This document shows, piece after piece, positions 17,297-26,251 of a stretch of 60,409 nucleotides of DNA. This DNA is from an uncultured Muribaculaceae bacterium (lineage in GTDB: Bacteria > Bacteroidota > Bacteroidia > Bacteroidales > Muribaculaceae), in contig CAJUSN010000001.1 of NCBI GenBank assembly GCA_910589095.1, positions 1-60,409 on the forward strand, read 5' to 3'. The translations under genes were made by a program, and so were the position numbers. Position 1 is the first letter of the stretch; every line of letters begins with the position of its first letter. The notes beneath the pieces were generated by a model. It was not told where the DNA came from and did no database searches. It saw only the letters and a list, made by a program, of their open reading frames with translations.

Positions 17297-18805
17297 ATGC
17301 CATTCACTCAAGAATACAAAAAATTACTCCTCATAGGTCGCGGCAGCTTCGCGGCTGTGTATAAAGTGCGCCACAAACAGCTGGGCTACATCCGTGCCAT
17401 CAAAATATCCAACGAGATGGTGGACAGCGAAAATGACAAAGCCTATCAAAGCTTCCTCAACGAGTGCCGGCTCTTATTGAAAATAGGCAACGGATGTCAC
17501 CCCAACATTGTCCACATCTATCAGCCAAGGCTCATAAACAACCATGCCATTGTGGAGATGGACTACATTGACGGCGTCACACTCACCGACTATGTGCGCA
17601 ACCACCGGTTCGTCCCGATGCATGAATTCTGGAACTTCGCCGAGGGAATTCTCGGTGCAGTGGGCTATTGCCATGCCGACCTTTACAAATTCCTAATGGA
17701 TCCCGATGAGGATAACCTTGAAACTGATCCCGACGATGGCGATAAATTCCTGATATCCCCACAGAAGGAGGCCGAATTGCGCAGAAAATATTGCGTGAAT
17801 CACAACGACCTCCACTCCAACAATATAATGCGGCGTAATTACGATGGCAGCTACATTCTGCTGGATTTCGGCTTGGCCATACAGCAGAAACACTGCGTAA
17901 AAAGCAGCTCTCGCGGCGACGGTGCCTATGAATATTCATCGCCCGAAAAACTCGACGGCAAGGAAGTAACTCCCGCCTCCGACGTTTACAGCCTTGGTGT
18001 GCTGATGTATGAGATGCTGGCAGGCCAAGTTCCTTTCGTCATGGGAACATCCGGTTCAATGGCAGATATAAGCCGCATATATGACCGTCAGCTGCATGAA
18101 ATGCCGGCCCCGATAGAGCCACTGCGCCGGGCGGCTTTTGAAGCTGCCAACCCGGGTGAAAGCTACGTCAAGGACTACCCCGAAGAGCTTGAGCAGGTTA
18201 TCATGCGGTGTCTTGAAAAAGACCCGGCCGCCCGTTTCACTCATGCCAAGGATGCTCTTGAAGCATTGCGTGCGGCAAAAGCCATGCACACACCTGTCGA
18301 TGCATCGGCCGAATCAACAATTGAAGCGCTACGTGCCGATATCCGCAGGCTTGAACATGAACTCAGCGAGCTTCGCGGCCATGCCACCCCCATCGGTAGC
18401 AGCATGTCAGGTTCCGCTGTCACCCCAATCGGTAGCATTGTCAATGGATATCCGGTGTGCATCACAGATCCCTCCGGGCTTCACGGCCAAGTCATTGCGG
18501 CGCGGAGTGCCCAACCGCTTCGCCCCCTGCGGGTAGTGGCGGAGGAGGACTACGATAACTTTACGCTCCAGTCAAAAATATGGTATAAGGAAAATGCTTT
18601 CATCATACCTCGCGGTTCCCACCTCCCCTCGCTTGAGGAGTTGAGACTGATGGCACCACATGCCGATACCCTCGGGATACACTCACCTGTGTGGCTGGCA
18701 CATGCTCCAGGCGAACAGCCTCAAGCGTTCGATTCCGCCACCGGCAGAATTATTCCCGCTGATGCCTCCGGCAATTCCCTTTTTATCTCGCTCAAAGCCT
18801 TCTGA
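17297..18805 (+). CDS. cytoplasmic Ser/Thr protein kinase (Hanks type)
   Basis: This 502-residue protein has a full eukaryotic-like kinase domain (about residues 8-330). It shows the glycine loop GRGSFAAVY, Lys36 in AIK, alpha-C Glu56, the catalytic loop HNDLHSNN (Asp171), DFG at 190-192, SPE in the activation segment, and SDVYSLGVLMYEML. HRD is changed to HND and the usual Lys after the catalytic Asp is His, so it is a non-RD kinase that may not need activation-loop phosphorylation. An acidic insertion (residues 134-165) precedes the catalytic loop. A coiled coil (about 340-365) and a C-terminal region of about 130 residues follow; the latter starts with two copies of a TPIGS-type repeat. 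No transmembrane helix or PASTA repeat is present, unlike PknB. The ATG at 17297 is 2 bases past the FHA stop; a TTG at 17291 would overlap it. Confidence 0.9.
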   Translation: MPFTQEYKKLLLIGRGSFAAVYKVRHKQLGYIRAIKISNEMVDSENDKAYQSFLNECRLLLKIGNGCHPNIVHIYQPRLINNHAIVEMDYIDGVTLTDYVRNHRFVPMHEFWNFAEGILGAVGYCHADLYKFLMDPDEDNLETDPDDGDKFLISPQKEAELRRKYCVNHNDLHSNNIMRRNYDGSYILLDFGLAIQQKHCVKSSSRGDGAYEYSSPEKLDGKEVTPASDVYSLGVLMYEMLAGQVPFVMGTSGSMADISRIYDRQLHEMPAPIEPLRRAAFEAANPGESYVKDYPEELEQVIMRCLEKDPAARFTHAKDALEALRAAKAMHTPVDASAESTIEALRADIRRLEHELSELRGHATPIGSSMSGSAVTPIGSIVNGYPVCITDPSGLHGQVIAARSAQPLRPLRVVAEEDYDNFTLQSKIWYKENAFIIPRGSHLPSLEELRLMAPHADTLGIHSPVWLAHAPGEQPQAFDSATGRIIPADASGNSLFISLKAF

Positions 18806-18810
18806 CTCTG

Positions 18811-19824
18811 ATGACTCCTGAAAATTCCCGGAAAGCTACCGGGCGACTGTCCAATATCGAGTTGCTGCGCATACTGGCCATGATGGCTGTCATAGTGGTA
18901 CATCTCGACGGCGCATCTCTCGGGCTACCTACCCCCGGAAGCATCAAGCATCTCACTCTTCCCGATGCATGGCGCATCATAGTGGAATCCCTCACCATTG
19001 TGGGTGTCAATTGCTTCACACTGATTTCCGGATACTTTGGAATCAGAGCTTCTGTCAAGGGACTTGTGAGGTTCACACTCATCTGCATGTTCTATTCAGT
19101 GGGAATCTACACAGCAGTTGCCATTATCCGTCCCGAAACCTTCAGCATCGCGGAATGGATTGAGTCATGGATGGTGTTTACACACACCGACCTTTGGTAT
19201 GTGCCGGCCTACTTCATCCTTTACCTGCTCAGCCCAATGATAAATGCGGCCATAGGGACACTCACTCCAAACCGATTCACGCTTTGGCTTGCTCTGTTCA
19301 TAATAGCCAACGTGTGGTGCGGATGGTGTTGGGGAGCATCGTTCAACCCCACGGGTTACACCCCATTCCAGCTAATAATGATGTATCTCATTGGCCGATG
19401 GCTCGCCCTGAAACTTCCCCATATGGAACACCGCAAGCGCCTTATATTGGGGGCTGGCGGTTACATCTTTGGCGTGACGGCAACAGCCCTCCTCGCACTA
19501 TGGATGGAACCTGTGAAAGTCTACGCCTACAACGCTCCCTGGGTCATACTCTCATCGGTGGCGCTCTTCATGTTTTTTGCGTCACTTAGACTGCGTTCAA
19601 CCGCAGTGAACACATTGGCCCGCGGTGCTTTCGCAGCTTATCTCATTCATAAAAACCCGGCTGTGTGGGGCGGTTTCATCCGGCCCACAGCCATACATGT
19701 ATGGAACATTGGATCGCTATGGATCTACACAGCTTTCACTCTCACATTCACAGCAGCTATCTACCTCGTTTCATCCGCTGTCGACTCGCTTCGCGCCAGA
19801 ATTTTCCGGCTATTTAACCTCTGA
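18811..19824 (+). CDS. membrane acyltransferase (acyltransferase-3 family)
   Basis: This 337-residue integral membrane protein has about ten hydrophobic helices. The family signature is near the N-terminus (SNIELLRILAMMAVIVVHLD, with the conserved His), followed by an ISGYFGIR-type segment and LWYVPAYFILYLLSPM. Such enzymes (OafA/WecH/OatA types) transfer acetyl or other short acyl groups to envelope sugars. It starts only five bases after the kinase stop, so it is probably the last gene of the same operon. Peptidoglycan or another envelope polysaccharide is a reasonable but unproven substrate. The gene overlaps the 3' end of the convergent nitroreductase gene by 15 bases. Confidence 0.82.
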   Translation: MTPENSRKATGRLSNIELLRILAMMAVIVVHLDGASLGLPTPGSIKHLTLPDAWRIIVESLTIVGVNCFTLISGYFGIRASVKGLVRFTLICMFYSVGIYTAVAIIRPETFSIAEWIESWMVFTHTDLWYVPAYFILYLLSPMINAAIGTLTPNRFTLWLALFIIANVWCGWCWGASFNPTGYTPFQLIMMYLIGRWLALKLPHMEHRKRLILGAGGYIFGVTATALLALWMEPVKVYAYNAPWVILSSVALFMFFASLRLRSTAVNTLARGAFAAYLIHKNPAVWGGFIRPTAIHVWNIGSLWIYTAFTLTFTAAIYLVSSAVDSLRARIFRLFNL

Positions 19825-20577
19825 ATCCGGCAGACTGAAGCCTTGCGACACAATAAAGTCAAGATACAAGCGTGAAAACAATTCATTGTTGGCACGAGTA
19901 TAACGCACATCCGTGAATACCTGTGCGAGAGTTTGCTTGCCGTTCTCGGCAATAAACTGTTTGCTGTCGTCGCGTGCTTCCTTTGCAGCATAAGCAGCCT
20001 TGATAGCCTCGGGGCTATAGTCCTGATAGCGTTCTTCATGGAGTATGGCAGAAATGGGTATGCGGTCGCTCAATGGTGCCTCCCCCTCGGGATAGCCCAC
20101 CGACAAAGTAATCAGGGGCACAACTCGTGCGGGAAGATCAAGAGCTTTCGCGATCTCGGGAGCAGTGTAGGTGGTTGTACCTAAATAACAGCAACCCAAC
20201 CCTTCCATCTCGGCTATCGTACAGAACTGTTGCGCAAAAATGGTGGTGTCGATGACAGCTGTAACAAACGATTGGAAGTTGTCATATCCCGGCTTTGCAT
20301 CGCTCGCCTCACACCATTTGACGAAACGATTGAAATCGGCGCAAAATGTAAGAAGCACATCGCAACCCTCCACTTGAGGCTGATTGAAGTGGTGGGGCGC
20401 CAAAGCTCGCTTGCCTTCCTGAGTGCGGGTTACTATGACACTATAGAGTTGCATATTCCCCGTGGTGGGCGCCTGCGAAGCTGCCTCAAGCATGCTTTCA
20501 AGAAGTTCTGTGGACACTTGTTTTTGGCTGTAACGACGCACTGTGCGGCGATTCCTGAAAAATTCAAAACTGGTCAT
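19810..20577 (-). CDS. nitroreductase-family flavoprotein
   Basis: This 255-residue cytoplasmic protein begins with FEFFRNRRTVRRYSQKQV, typical of FMN-dependent nitroreductases of the NfsA/FRP type. SQAPTTGNMQLY and GLGCCYLGTTTY also fit flavin-binding segments of that family. These enzymes use NAD(P)H to reduce nitro compounds, quinones or flavins. The C-terminal region (DDSKQFIAENGKQTLAQVF onward) resembles the NfsA-type extension. The gene has its own promoter and is divergent from nrdJ. The natural substrate is not evident. Confidence 0.88.
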   Translation of the reverse strand: MTSFEFFRNRRTVRRYSQKQVSTELLESMLEAASQAPTTGNMQLYSVIVTRTQEGKRALAPHHFNQPQVEGCDVLLTFCADFNRFVKWCEASDAKPGYDNFQSFVTAVIDTTIFAQQFCTIAEMEGLGCCYLGTTTYTAPEIAKALDLPARVVPLITLSVGYPEGEAPLSDRIPISAILHEERYQDYSPEAIKAAYAAKEARDDSKQFIAENGKQTLAQVFTDVRYTRANNELFSRLYLDFIVSQGFSLPDSEVK

Positions 20578-20606
20578 AAATTGCCGAAGATATTAAATGT
20601 TTCCCG

Positions 20607-20637
20607 CAAAGATAAGTCAAAAGCGCGAAACAACCAA
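20607..20637 (-). promoter_or_regulatory. promoter of the nitroreductase gene
   Basis: The minus strand has TATCTTTG at 20607-20614 and TTG at 20635-20637, separated by 20 bases, the canonical Bacteroidetes arrangement. The ATG at 20577 is 29 bases downstream. Confidence 0.65.
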
Positions 20638-20766
20638 ATAATGCCAAAAATATCCAAAACGGAAAACTTTTCAATCCACTAAAAATCACAAATCATTATT
20701 ACAAAGGCAATTAAAAATTGAATCGGGAAACTTATCGACATTTTGAAACTTAACCGATGAAAAATT

Positions 20767-20796
20767 TTGATAATTCACAAATAATCACAAACTTTG
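20767..20796 (+). promoter_or_regulatory. probable promoter of nrdJ
   Basis: TTG at 20767-20769 and AAACTTTG at 20789-20796 (one mismatch to TAnnTTTG) are spaced by 19 bases. The resulting leader of about 70 bases shows no cobalamin-riboswitch features that I can see. Confidence 0.45.
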
Positions 20797-20868
20797 CAGC
20801 GGGTTTAAAAATCAAACCACTGACCAACAAGAAAAACCATTTATAATTCACTTACCTCTCAACCCAAA

Positions 20869-23406
20869 GTGGAAACACAAAAATACAACTTTGAAGAAGC
20901 CCTCGCAGCAACGCTGAAATATTTCGGCGGCGATGAACTCGCTGCTCGCGTATGGGTGAGCAAGTATGCGCTCAAGAACTCCCAGGGAGATATTTTCGAA
21001 CTTACCCCCGACGACATGCACCGCCGCATTGCCTCTGAGCTGGCGCGCATCGAGGCGAAGTATCCCAACCCCATGGACAGTGAAGAACTGTTCGGACTCC
21101 TCAAGGATTTCCGTTACATCGTGCCTCAGGGCAGCCCCATGACCGGAATAGGCAACAATCTGCAAGTCTCATCGCTCAGCAATTGCTTCGTGATTGGACT
21201 CGACGGTACTCCCGACTCTTACGGTGGCGTCATTAAAATTGATGAAGAGCAGGTCCAACTCATGAAGCGTCGTGGCGGTGTGGGACACGACCTCTCACAC
21301 ATACGCCCCAAAGGCACCCCCGTAAAAAACTCTGCCCTTACTTCCACCGGCCTTGTTCCCTTCATGGAACGTTACTCCAACTCCACCCGTGAAGTGGCTC
21401 AGGATGGACGCCGTGGCGCGCTCATGCTCACCGTAAGCATCAAGCACCCCGACTCCGAAGCCTTCATCGATGCCAAAATGACCGAAGGAAAGGTGACAGG
21501 CGCAAACGTATCAGTGCGCATCGATGATGCTTTCATGCAGTGTGCCGTCGACAACGTACCTTACCGTCAGCAATTCCCCGTTGACTCCAACGATCCGTCC
21601 ATTGTTAAGGAAACGGACGCGCGGGCGCTTTGGCATAAAATTGTTCACAACGCATGGAAATCAGCTGAACCCGGCGTTCTCTTCTGGGACACGATAGCAC
21701 GCGAATCCGTGCCCGATTGCTATGCCGACCTCGGATTCCGCACCATTTCCACAAACCCCTGCGGAGAAATACCTCTCTGTCCCTACGACAGCTGCCGCCT
21801 GCTGGCTATAAACCTCTACTCATATGTAAAGAACCCATTTACGGACAAGGCAGAATTTGACTTCGAACTCTTCAACAAACATGTGGGCAAAGCCCAGCGC
21901 ATGATGGACGACATCATTGATCTCGAAATGGAGAAGATCGACCTCATCCTTGAAAAAATAGAGAGTGACCCCGAAACAGCTGAGGTGAAACAAACTGAAC
22001 GTCATCTTTGGGAAAAGATCAAAACCAAGACCCTCAAAGGCCGACGCACAGGTGTGGGCACCACCGGTGAAGGCGACATGCTCGCTGCCCTCGGATTCCG
22101 TTACGGTACACCGGAGGCCACCGAAATGTCTGTGAAAGTCCACCGTGCTCTCGCCCTCGCCGCCTACCGCTCCTCAGTTGAAATGGCCAAAGAGCGCGGC
22201 GCCTTTGAAATCTACGACGCTACCCGTGAGGAGAACAATCCTTACATCAACCGACTCCGTGAGGCCGATCCCAACCTCTATGAGGAGATGAAGCAGCATG
22301 GCCGACGCAACATTGCCTGCCTCACCATTGCCCCGACCGGAACCACCTCACTCATGACCCGCACATCAAGCGGTATCGAACCTGTGTTCATGCCCATCTA
22401 CAAACGTCGTCGCAAGGTCAACCCCAACGACACCGATGTGCATGTTGACTTCGTGGACGAATCCGGCGATGCTTTCGAGGAATATGTGGTTTATCACCCC
22501 AAATTCATCACCTGGATGGAGATCAACGGCATTGAAGTGAAACCCAATCTCTCGCAAGAGGAGGTGGATGAACTGATTGCACGTTCGCCCTACTACAAGG
22601 CCACTGCCAACGATATTGACTGGCTTGAAAAAGTTAGAATGCAAGGTGCCGTGCAGAAATGGGTAGACCACTCCATATCTGTTACTATCAATCTACCCAA
22701 CGATGTTACCGAAGAGGTTGTCGGTCGCCTTTATGTCGAGGCATGGCGCTCAGGCTGCAAAGGATGCACAGTTTATCGTGACGGTTCCCGCTCAGGCGTG
22801 CTCATTGCCGTTGAGAAGAAGAAAAAGGAATCCGAAACGCCGGCCTACGGCCATCCAATTGTGGACAAACGCCCCATTGAACTTGACGCCGATGTGGTTC
22901 GCTTCCAGAACAATAAAGAAAAGTGGATTGCATTCGTTGGATTACTCAACGGACGTCCCTATGAGATTTTCACAGGTCTGGCCGATGATGAGGACGGCAT
23001 TTTCTGCCCCAAATCCGTTACAAAGGGACAGATTATCAAAGCCATCGATGATAAAGGCAACAAACGTTACGACTTCCGATTCATCAACAAACGCGGATAT
23101 AAAACCACCATCGAGGGTCTTTCCGATAAGTTCAACCCCGAATATTGGAACTACGCCAAACTTATCTCCGGTGTGCTCCGCTACGGTATGCCCATTGATC
23201 AGGTTCTCAAGCTTGTGAGCGGCTTGGAACTTGACAACAAATCCATCAACACATGGAAAATGGGTGTTGAACGCGCTCTGAAAAAGTACCTTCCTAACGG
23301 CACCAAGGCCAGCGGACAGAAATGCCCCAACTGCGGACAGGAAACTCTGGTTTATCAGGAAGGTTGCCTCATCTGCACCTCCTGCGGCACCTCACGGTGT
23401 GGTTAA
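20869..23406 (+). CDS. nrdJ: adenosylcobalamin-dependent (class II) ribonucleoside-diphosphate reductase
   Basis: This enzyme reduces ribonucleotides to deoxyribonucleotides with an adenosylcobalamin radical, independent of oxygen. The 845-residue protein has the expected catalytic blocks: SNCFVIG, RRGGVGHDLSHIRPKG, NPCGEIPL, and APTGTTSLMTRTSSGIEP. The C-terminus has a Cys-rich tail (CPNCGQ ... CTSCGTSRCG) that probably relays electrons or binds zinc. The start is GTG at 20869 giving METQKYNF, which agrees with Bacteroidales relatives as I remember them; no ATG is nearby. The length is usual for the single-subunit Bacteroidetes form. malQ starts 25 bases downstream and may be cotranscribed. 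Confidence 0.95.
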   Translation: METQKYNFEEALAATLKYFGGDELAARVWVSKYALKNSQGDIFELTPDDMHRRIASELARIEAKYPNPMDSEELFGLLKDFRYIVPQGSPMTGIGNNLQVSSLSNCFVIGLDGTPDSYGGVIKIDEEQVQLMKRRGGVGHDLSHIRPKGTPVKNSALTSTGLVPFMERYSNSTREVAQDGRRGALMLTVSIKHPDSEAFIDAKMTEGKVTGANVSVRIDDAFMQCAVDNVPYRQQFPVDSNDPSIVKETDARALWHKIVHNAWKSAEPGVLFWDTIARESVPDCYADLGFRTISTNPCGEIPLCPYDSCRLLAINLYSYVKNPFTDKAEFDFELFNKHVGKAQRMMDDIIDLEMEKIDLILEKIESDPETAEVKQTERHLWEKIKTKTLKGRRTGVGTTGEGDMLAALGFRYGTPEATEMSVKVHRALALAAYRSSVEMAKERGAFEIYDATREENNPYINRLREADPNLYEEMKQHGRRNIACLTIAPTGTTSLMTRTSSGIEPVFMPIYKRRRKVNPNDTDVHVDFVDESGDAFEEYVVYHPKFITWMEINGIEVKPNLSQEEVDELIARSPYYKATANDIDWLEKVRMQGAVQKWVDHSISVTINLPNDVTEEVVGRLYVEAWRSGCKGCTVYRDGSRSGVLIAVEKKKKESETPAYGHPIVDKRPIELDADVVRFQNNKEKWIAFVGLLNGRPYEIFTGLADDEDGIFCPKSVTKGQIIKAIDDKGNKRYDFRFINKRGYKTTIEGLSDKFNPEYWNYAKLISGVLRYGMPIDQVLKLVSGLELDNKSINTWKMGVERALKKYLPNGTKASGQKCPNCGQETLVYQEGCLICTSCGTSRCG

Positions 23407-23431
23407 CACCATCTGCTCTTATAATCCATCC

Positions 23432-26089
23432 ATGAAACTCAAGTTTGAAATAGACTATAACACCGCCGGGGGCGAGGCTATCTATATGATAGGCTCGCTC
23501 CCCGAATTATGCGGGGGTATGCCATTGAGTCAGGAATCCAACGGACGTTGGACCGTAACCATTGAAATCTCCCCTGCCAAAGAAGTGTTCGAATACCGTT
23601 ATGAGGTACGTCGCTACGGAGACACCGTTCGCACTGAATGGGGCGCACCGCATCGGTTGAGTTTTGACCCCCATCTTCAAGATGCCACGGTTCATGACCA
23701 CTGGAAGGATATCCCGTCCAACAAACCCTTCTTCGCTTCGGCATTCACCGAATCGATTTTCGCTCGTCATGATCAGGAAAATATTATGGCTACCGCTCCG
23801 GGGACCTTGGAATGGCGGGTCGACGCCCCGATGATCGAGCCGGACATGGTTATCGCAATATGCGGAAGCTGTGAAGCATTGGGCAACTGGGACCCCGCCA
23901 AAGCTCTCGTTCTTAACGCCGCGCGCTTTCCTGAGTGGACGTTGCAGATTCCCATTTCACAACTCCCGCAGAGTTTCGAGTACAAATTCGTGCTTCTGCA
24001 GGGAGCCGACAGGCATTTGGTGGCATGGGAATCCACACCCAATCGTTGCTTCACCATCCCCAACCTTCCCCCCAACGGTTCTTTAATTCTTTCCGGATTG
24101 TTTTTTGAGAATCCTATGCCCAAATGGCGCGGCACAGGCACTGCCATACCCGTATTCTCATTGCGTAGCGACGATGGAATGGGCGTGGGTGATTTTGCCG
24201 ACCTCAAGAAACTCATTGACTGGGCGGCCGCAACCGGACAGCAGTTCATCCAGTTGCTCCCCATCAATGACACCACCATGACACACACATGGCGCGACTC
24301 CTACCCCTATACCACCAACTCCACATTTGCCCTCCACCCAATGTATTTGCGATTGGAGGATATCGGTCAGTTGCGCGATGAAAGCAAACGAGCCCATTAC
24401 GATTCCCTCCGTAAGAAACTCAACTCACTTCCGGCCGTGGATTATGAACAGGTAAACCGCACCAAGCAAAGTTATCTCCATGACCTTTTCCGCCAGCAAG
24501 GGGCCGCTGAAATGACCTCGGAAGCGTTCCACAAGTTCGCCTCCAGAAACGATCACTGGCTTCGCCCTTACGCAGCCTGGTGTGTGTTACGTGACCTTAA
24601 CGGCACATCCGACATGTCGCAGTGGGGCCCGTATGCCAAATACGATTCCAAGGCTATAGACCTGTTCACTGAGGAGCACCGCGATGAAACCGACTTTGTG
24701 AGATGGACGCAATTCCACCTTGACAAGCAGTTAGGCGGAGTGCGTGATTATGCAGCAGCCTGCCATGTGGCGCTCAAGGGCGACATACCCATAGGAATAT
24801 CGCGCTGCAGCGTGGATGCATGGTTATATCCCGAGCTGTTCAATCTCGACTGCACTGCCGGTGCGCCACCGGATGATTTCGCCATACTTGGCCAAAACTG
24901 GGGATTCCCCACTTACCGCTGGGATGTGATGGCACGCGACGGGTATGCATGGTGGAAATCCCGCTTGTCAAAAATGGCTGAATACTTTTCGGCCTACCGC
25001 ATCGACCACCTGCTTGGCTTTTTCCGAATCTGGCAAATACCGGTAGAAACATATCACGGATTACTCGGCACTTTCTCCCCCGCACTACCCTACTCCCCGG
25101 AGGAGATGCACAGCGAATTCGGATTCGCTTTTGACCGTGAATTGATGACCAAGCCCTACATAACCGATCGCACCCTGGAACAAAGTTGCGGCTACCTTGC
25201 CTGCGAAATCAAGGAGCAATTCCTTGTCCCTATTGAGGGGAACCGCTACAGCTTGGCCGACGGACTTGAAAACCAACGCGCCATCGACATGTATTTCCGG
25301 AGCCTTGATGACACCGAAAGGAATCGTGCTCTTCGCAACGCGCTCATGGATATGACCGACGAAGTGCTGTTTATCAAGGACAGAGCGGAACCGGGCAAAT
25401 ATCATCCGCGCATTCTCGGTCAGCAAACATTTGCTTTCAAATCGCTGTCGCCAAAGCAAAAAGATGCTTACAGCCGGCTCTATGAGGAATTCTTTTTCCA
25501 TCGCCATAACTCCTTCTGGCGCGAAAAAGCCATGGAAAAACTCCCTCCCCTCATAGATTCCACCGGAATGTTATCATGTGCCGAGGACCTGGGCATGATA
25601 CCCGCCTGTGTGCCCTCTGTAATGGATGAGCTGAAAATTCTTTCGTTGGAAATACAGCGAATGCCCAAAGAACCTTGGGTACCGTTTGCCACCCCTGCAC
25701 GCTACCCTTACCTTTCGGTATGCTCAACCTCCACTCACGACATGCCCGGTGTCCGACAATGGTGGGAAGAAGACCCGAAGCGAGCACAAAAATTCTTCAG
25801 CGAGATGCTTCACGGTGAAGGCGAAGCGCCACGCAGCGCCACACCTGAAATATGCATGCAGATTCTCCGCATGAACCTTGAGGCCCCATCCATGTTAAGA
25901 ATTATCCCTCTTCAGGATTGGATGGCTATAGATGGCAACCTCCGCAGGCCTGACCCTCGCGAAGAGCAGATAAACGTCCCCGCCGATCCCCATCATTATT
26001 GGCGCTACAGAATGCATATCACACTCGACAGGCTTCTTGAAGCCTCCGATTTCAACTGTGCAGTCAGCGAATTGATTGCTACCACATAA
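23432..26089 (+). CDS. malQ: 4-alpha-glucanotransferase with N-terminal starch-binding domains
   Basis: This 885-residue amylomaltase (GH77) moves alpha-1,4-glucan segments between maltodextrins during maltose and starch use. Two tandem CBM20-like starch-binding domains occupy about residues 1-105 and 115-225. The GH77 barrel follows, with the nucleophile Asp in YRIDHLLGFFR, the acid Glu in CAEDLGMIP and the third Asp in STHDMPGVRQWW. Length and domain order match the long MalQ type of Bacteroidales. A GTG-initiated reading from 23399 would overlap the end of nrdJ; the ATG at 23432 starts directly with the first CBM20 strand and is preferred. No signal peptide is seen, so it is cytoplasmic. 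A terminator-like repeat hairpin follows. Confidence 0.95.
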   Translation: MKLKFEIDYNTAGGEAIYMIGSLPELCGGMPLSQESNGRWTVTIEISPAKEVFEYRYEVRRYGDTVRTEWGAPHRLSFDPHLQDATVHDHWKDIPSNKPFFASAFTESIFARHDQENIMATAPGTLEWRVDAPMIEPDMVIAICGSCEALGNWDPAKALVLNAARFPEWTLQIPISQLPQSFEYKFVLLQGADRHLVAWESTPNRCFTIPNLPPNGSLILSGLFFENPMPKWRGTGTAIPVFSLRSDDGMGVGDFADLKKLIDWAAATGQQFIQLLPINDTTMTHTWRDSYPYTTNSTFALHPMYLRLEDIGQLRDESKRAHYDSLRKKLNSLPAVDYEQVNRTKQSYLHDLFRQQGAAEMTSEAFHKFASRNDHWLRPYAAWCVLRDLNGTSDMSQWGPYAKYDSKAIDLFTEEHRDETDFVRWTQFHLDKQLGGVRDYAAACHVALKGDIPIGISRCSVDAWLYPELFNLDCTAGAPPDDFAILGQNWGFPTYRWDVMARDGYAWWKSRLSKMAEYFSAYRIDHLLGFFRIWQIPVETYHGLLGTFSPALPYSPEEMHSEFGFAFDRELMTKPYITDRTLEQSCGYLACEIKEQFLVPIEGNRYSLADGLENQRAIDMYFRSLDDTERNRALRNALMDMTDEVLFIKDRAEPGKYHPRILGQQTFAFKSLSPKQKDAYSRLYEEFFFHRHNSFWREKAMEKLPPLIDSTGMLSCAEDLGMIPACVPSVMDELKILSLEIQRMPKEPWVPFATPARYPYLSVCSTSTHDMPGVRQWWEEDPKRAQKFFSEMLHGEGEAPRSATPEICMQILRMNLEAPSMLRIIPLQDWMAIDGNLRRPDPREEQINVPADPHHYWRYRMHITLDRLLEASDFNCAVSELIATT

Positions 26090-26100
26090 ACTGAATTACG

Positions 26101-26220
26101 GCGGTGTGTCAATATTCGTTTGACACACCGCTTTTGTATCCGGATGGGCGTATGTTGTCAGAATGGTTCAGATGACAGGAGCCGAATATCGGTAGCGTCA
26201 ACCCGGAAGAGCCGTTAGGA
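26101..26220 (+). repeat. dispersed structured repeat, copy A (also the likely malQ terminator)
   Basis: The element starts with a 12-bp perfect stem (26101-26112 with 26120-26131) followed by CTTTTG, so it can end malQ transcripts. Downstream, 26131-26220 matches 53161-53262 closely, including the identical GTTGTCAGAATGGTTCAGAT. One stem pair differs compensatorily between copies (T-A here, C-G in copy B), which suggests the folded RNA or cruciform matters. Confidence 0.7.
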
Positions 26221-26251
26221 CAGATCCACAATATTTCTTCTGAAAAGCAGC

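Noticed and set aside
20797..20868. cobalamin riboswitch in the leader of the B12-dependent reductase
   Set aside because: The leader is only about 70 bases and lacks the B12-box and the size needed for the aptamer.
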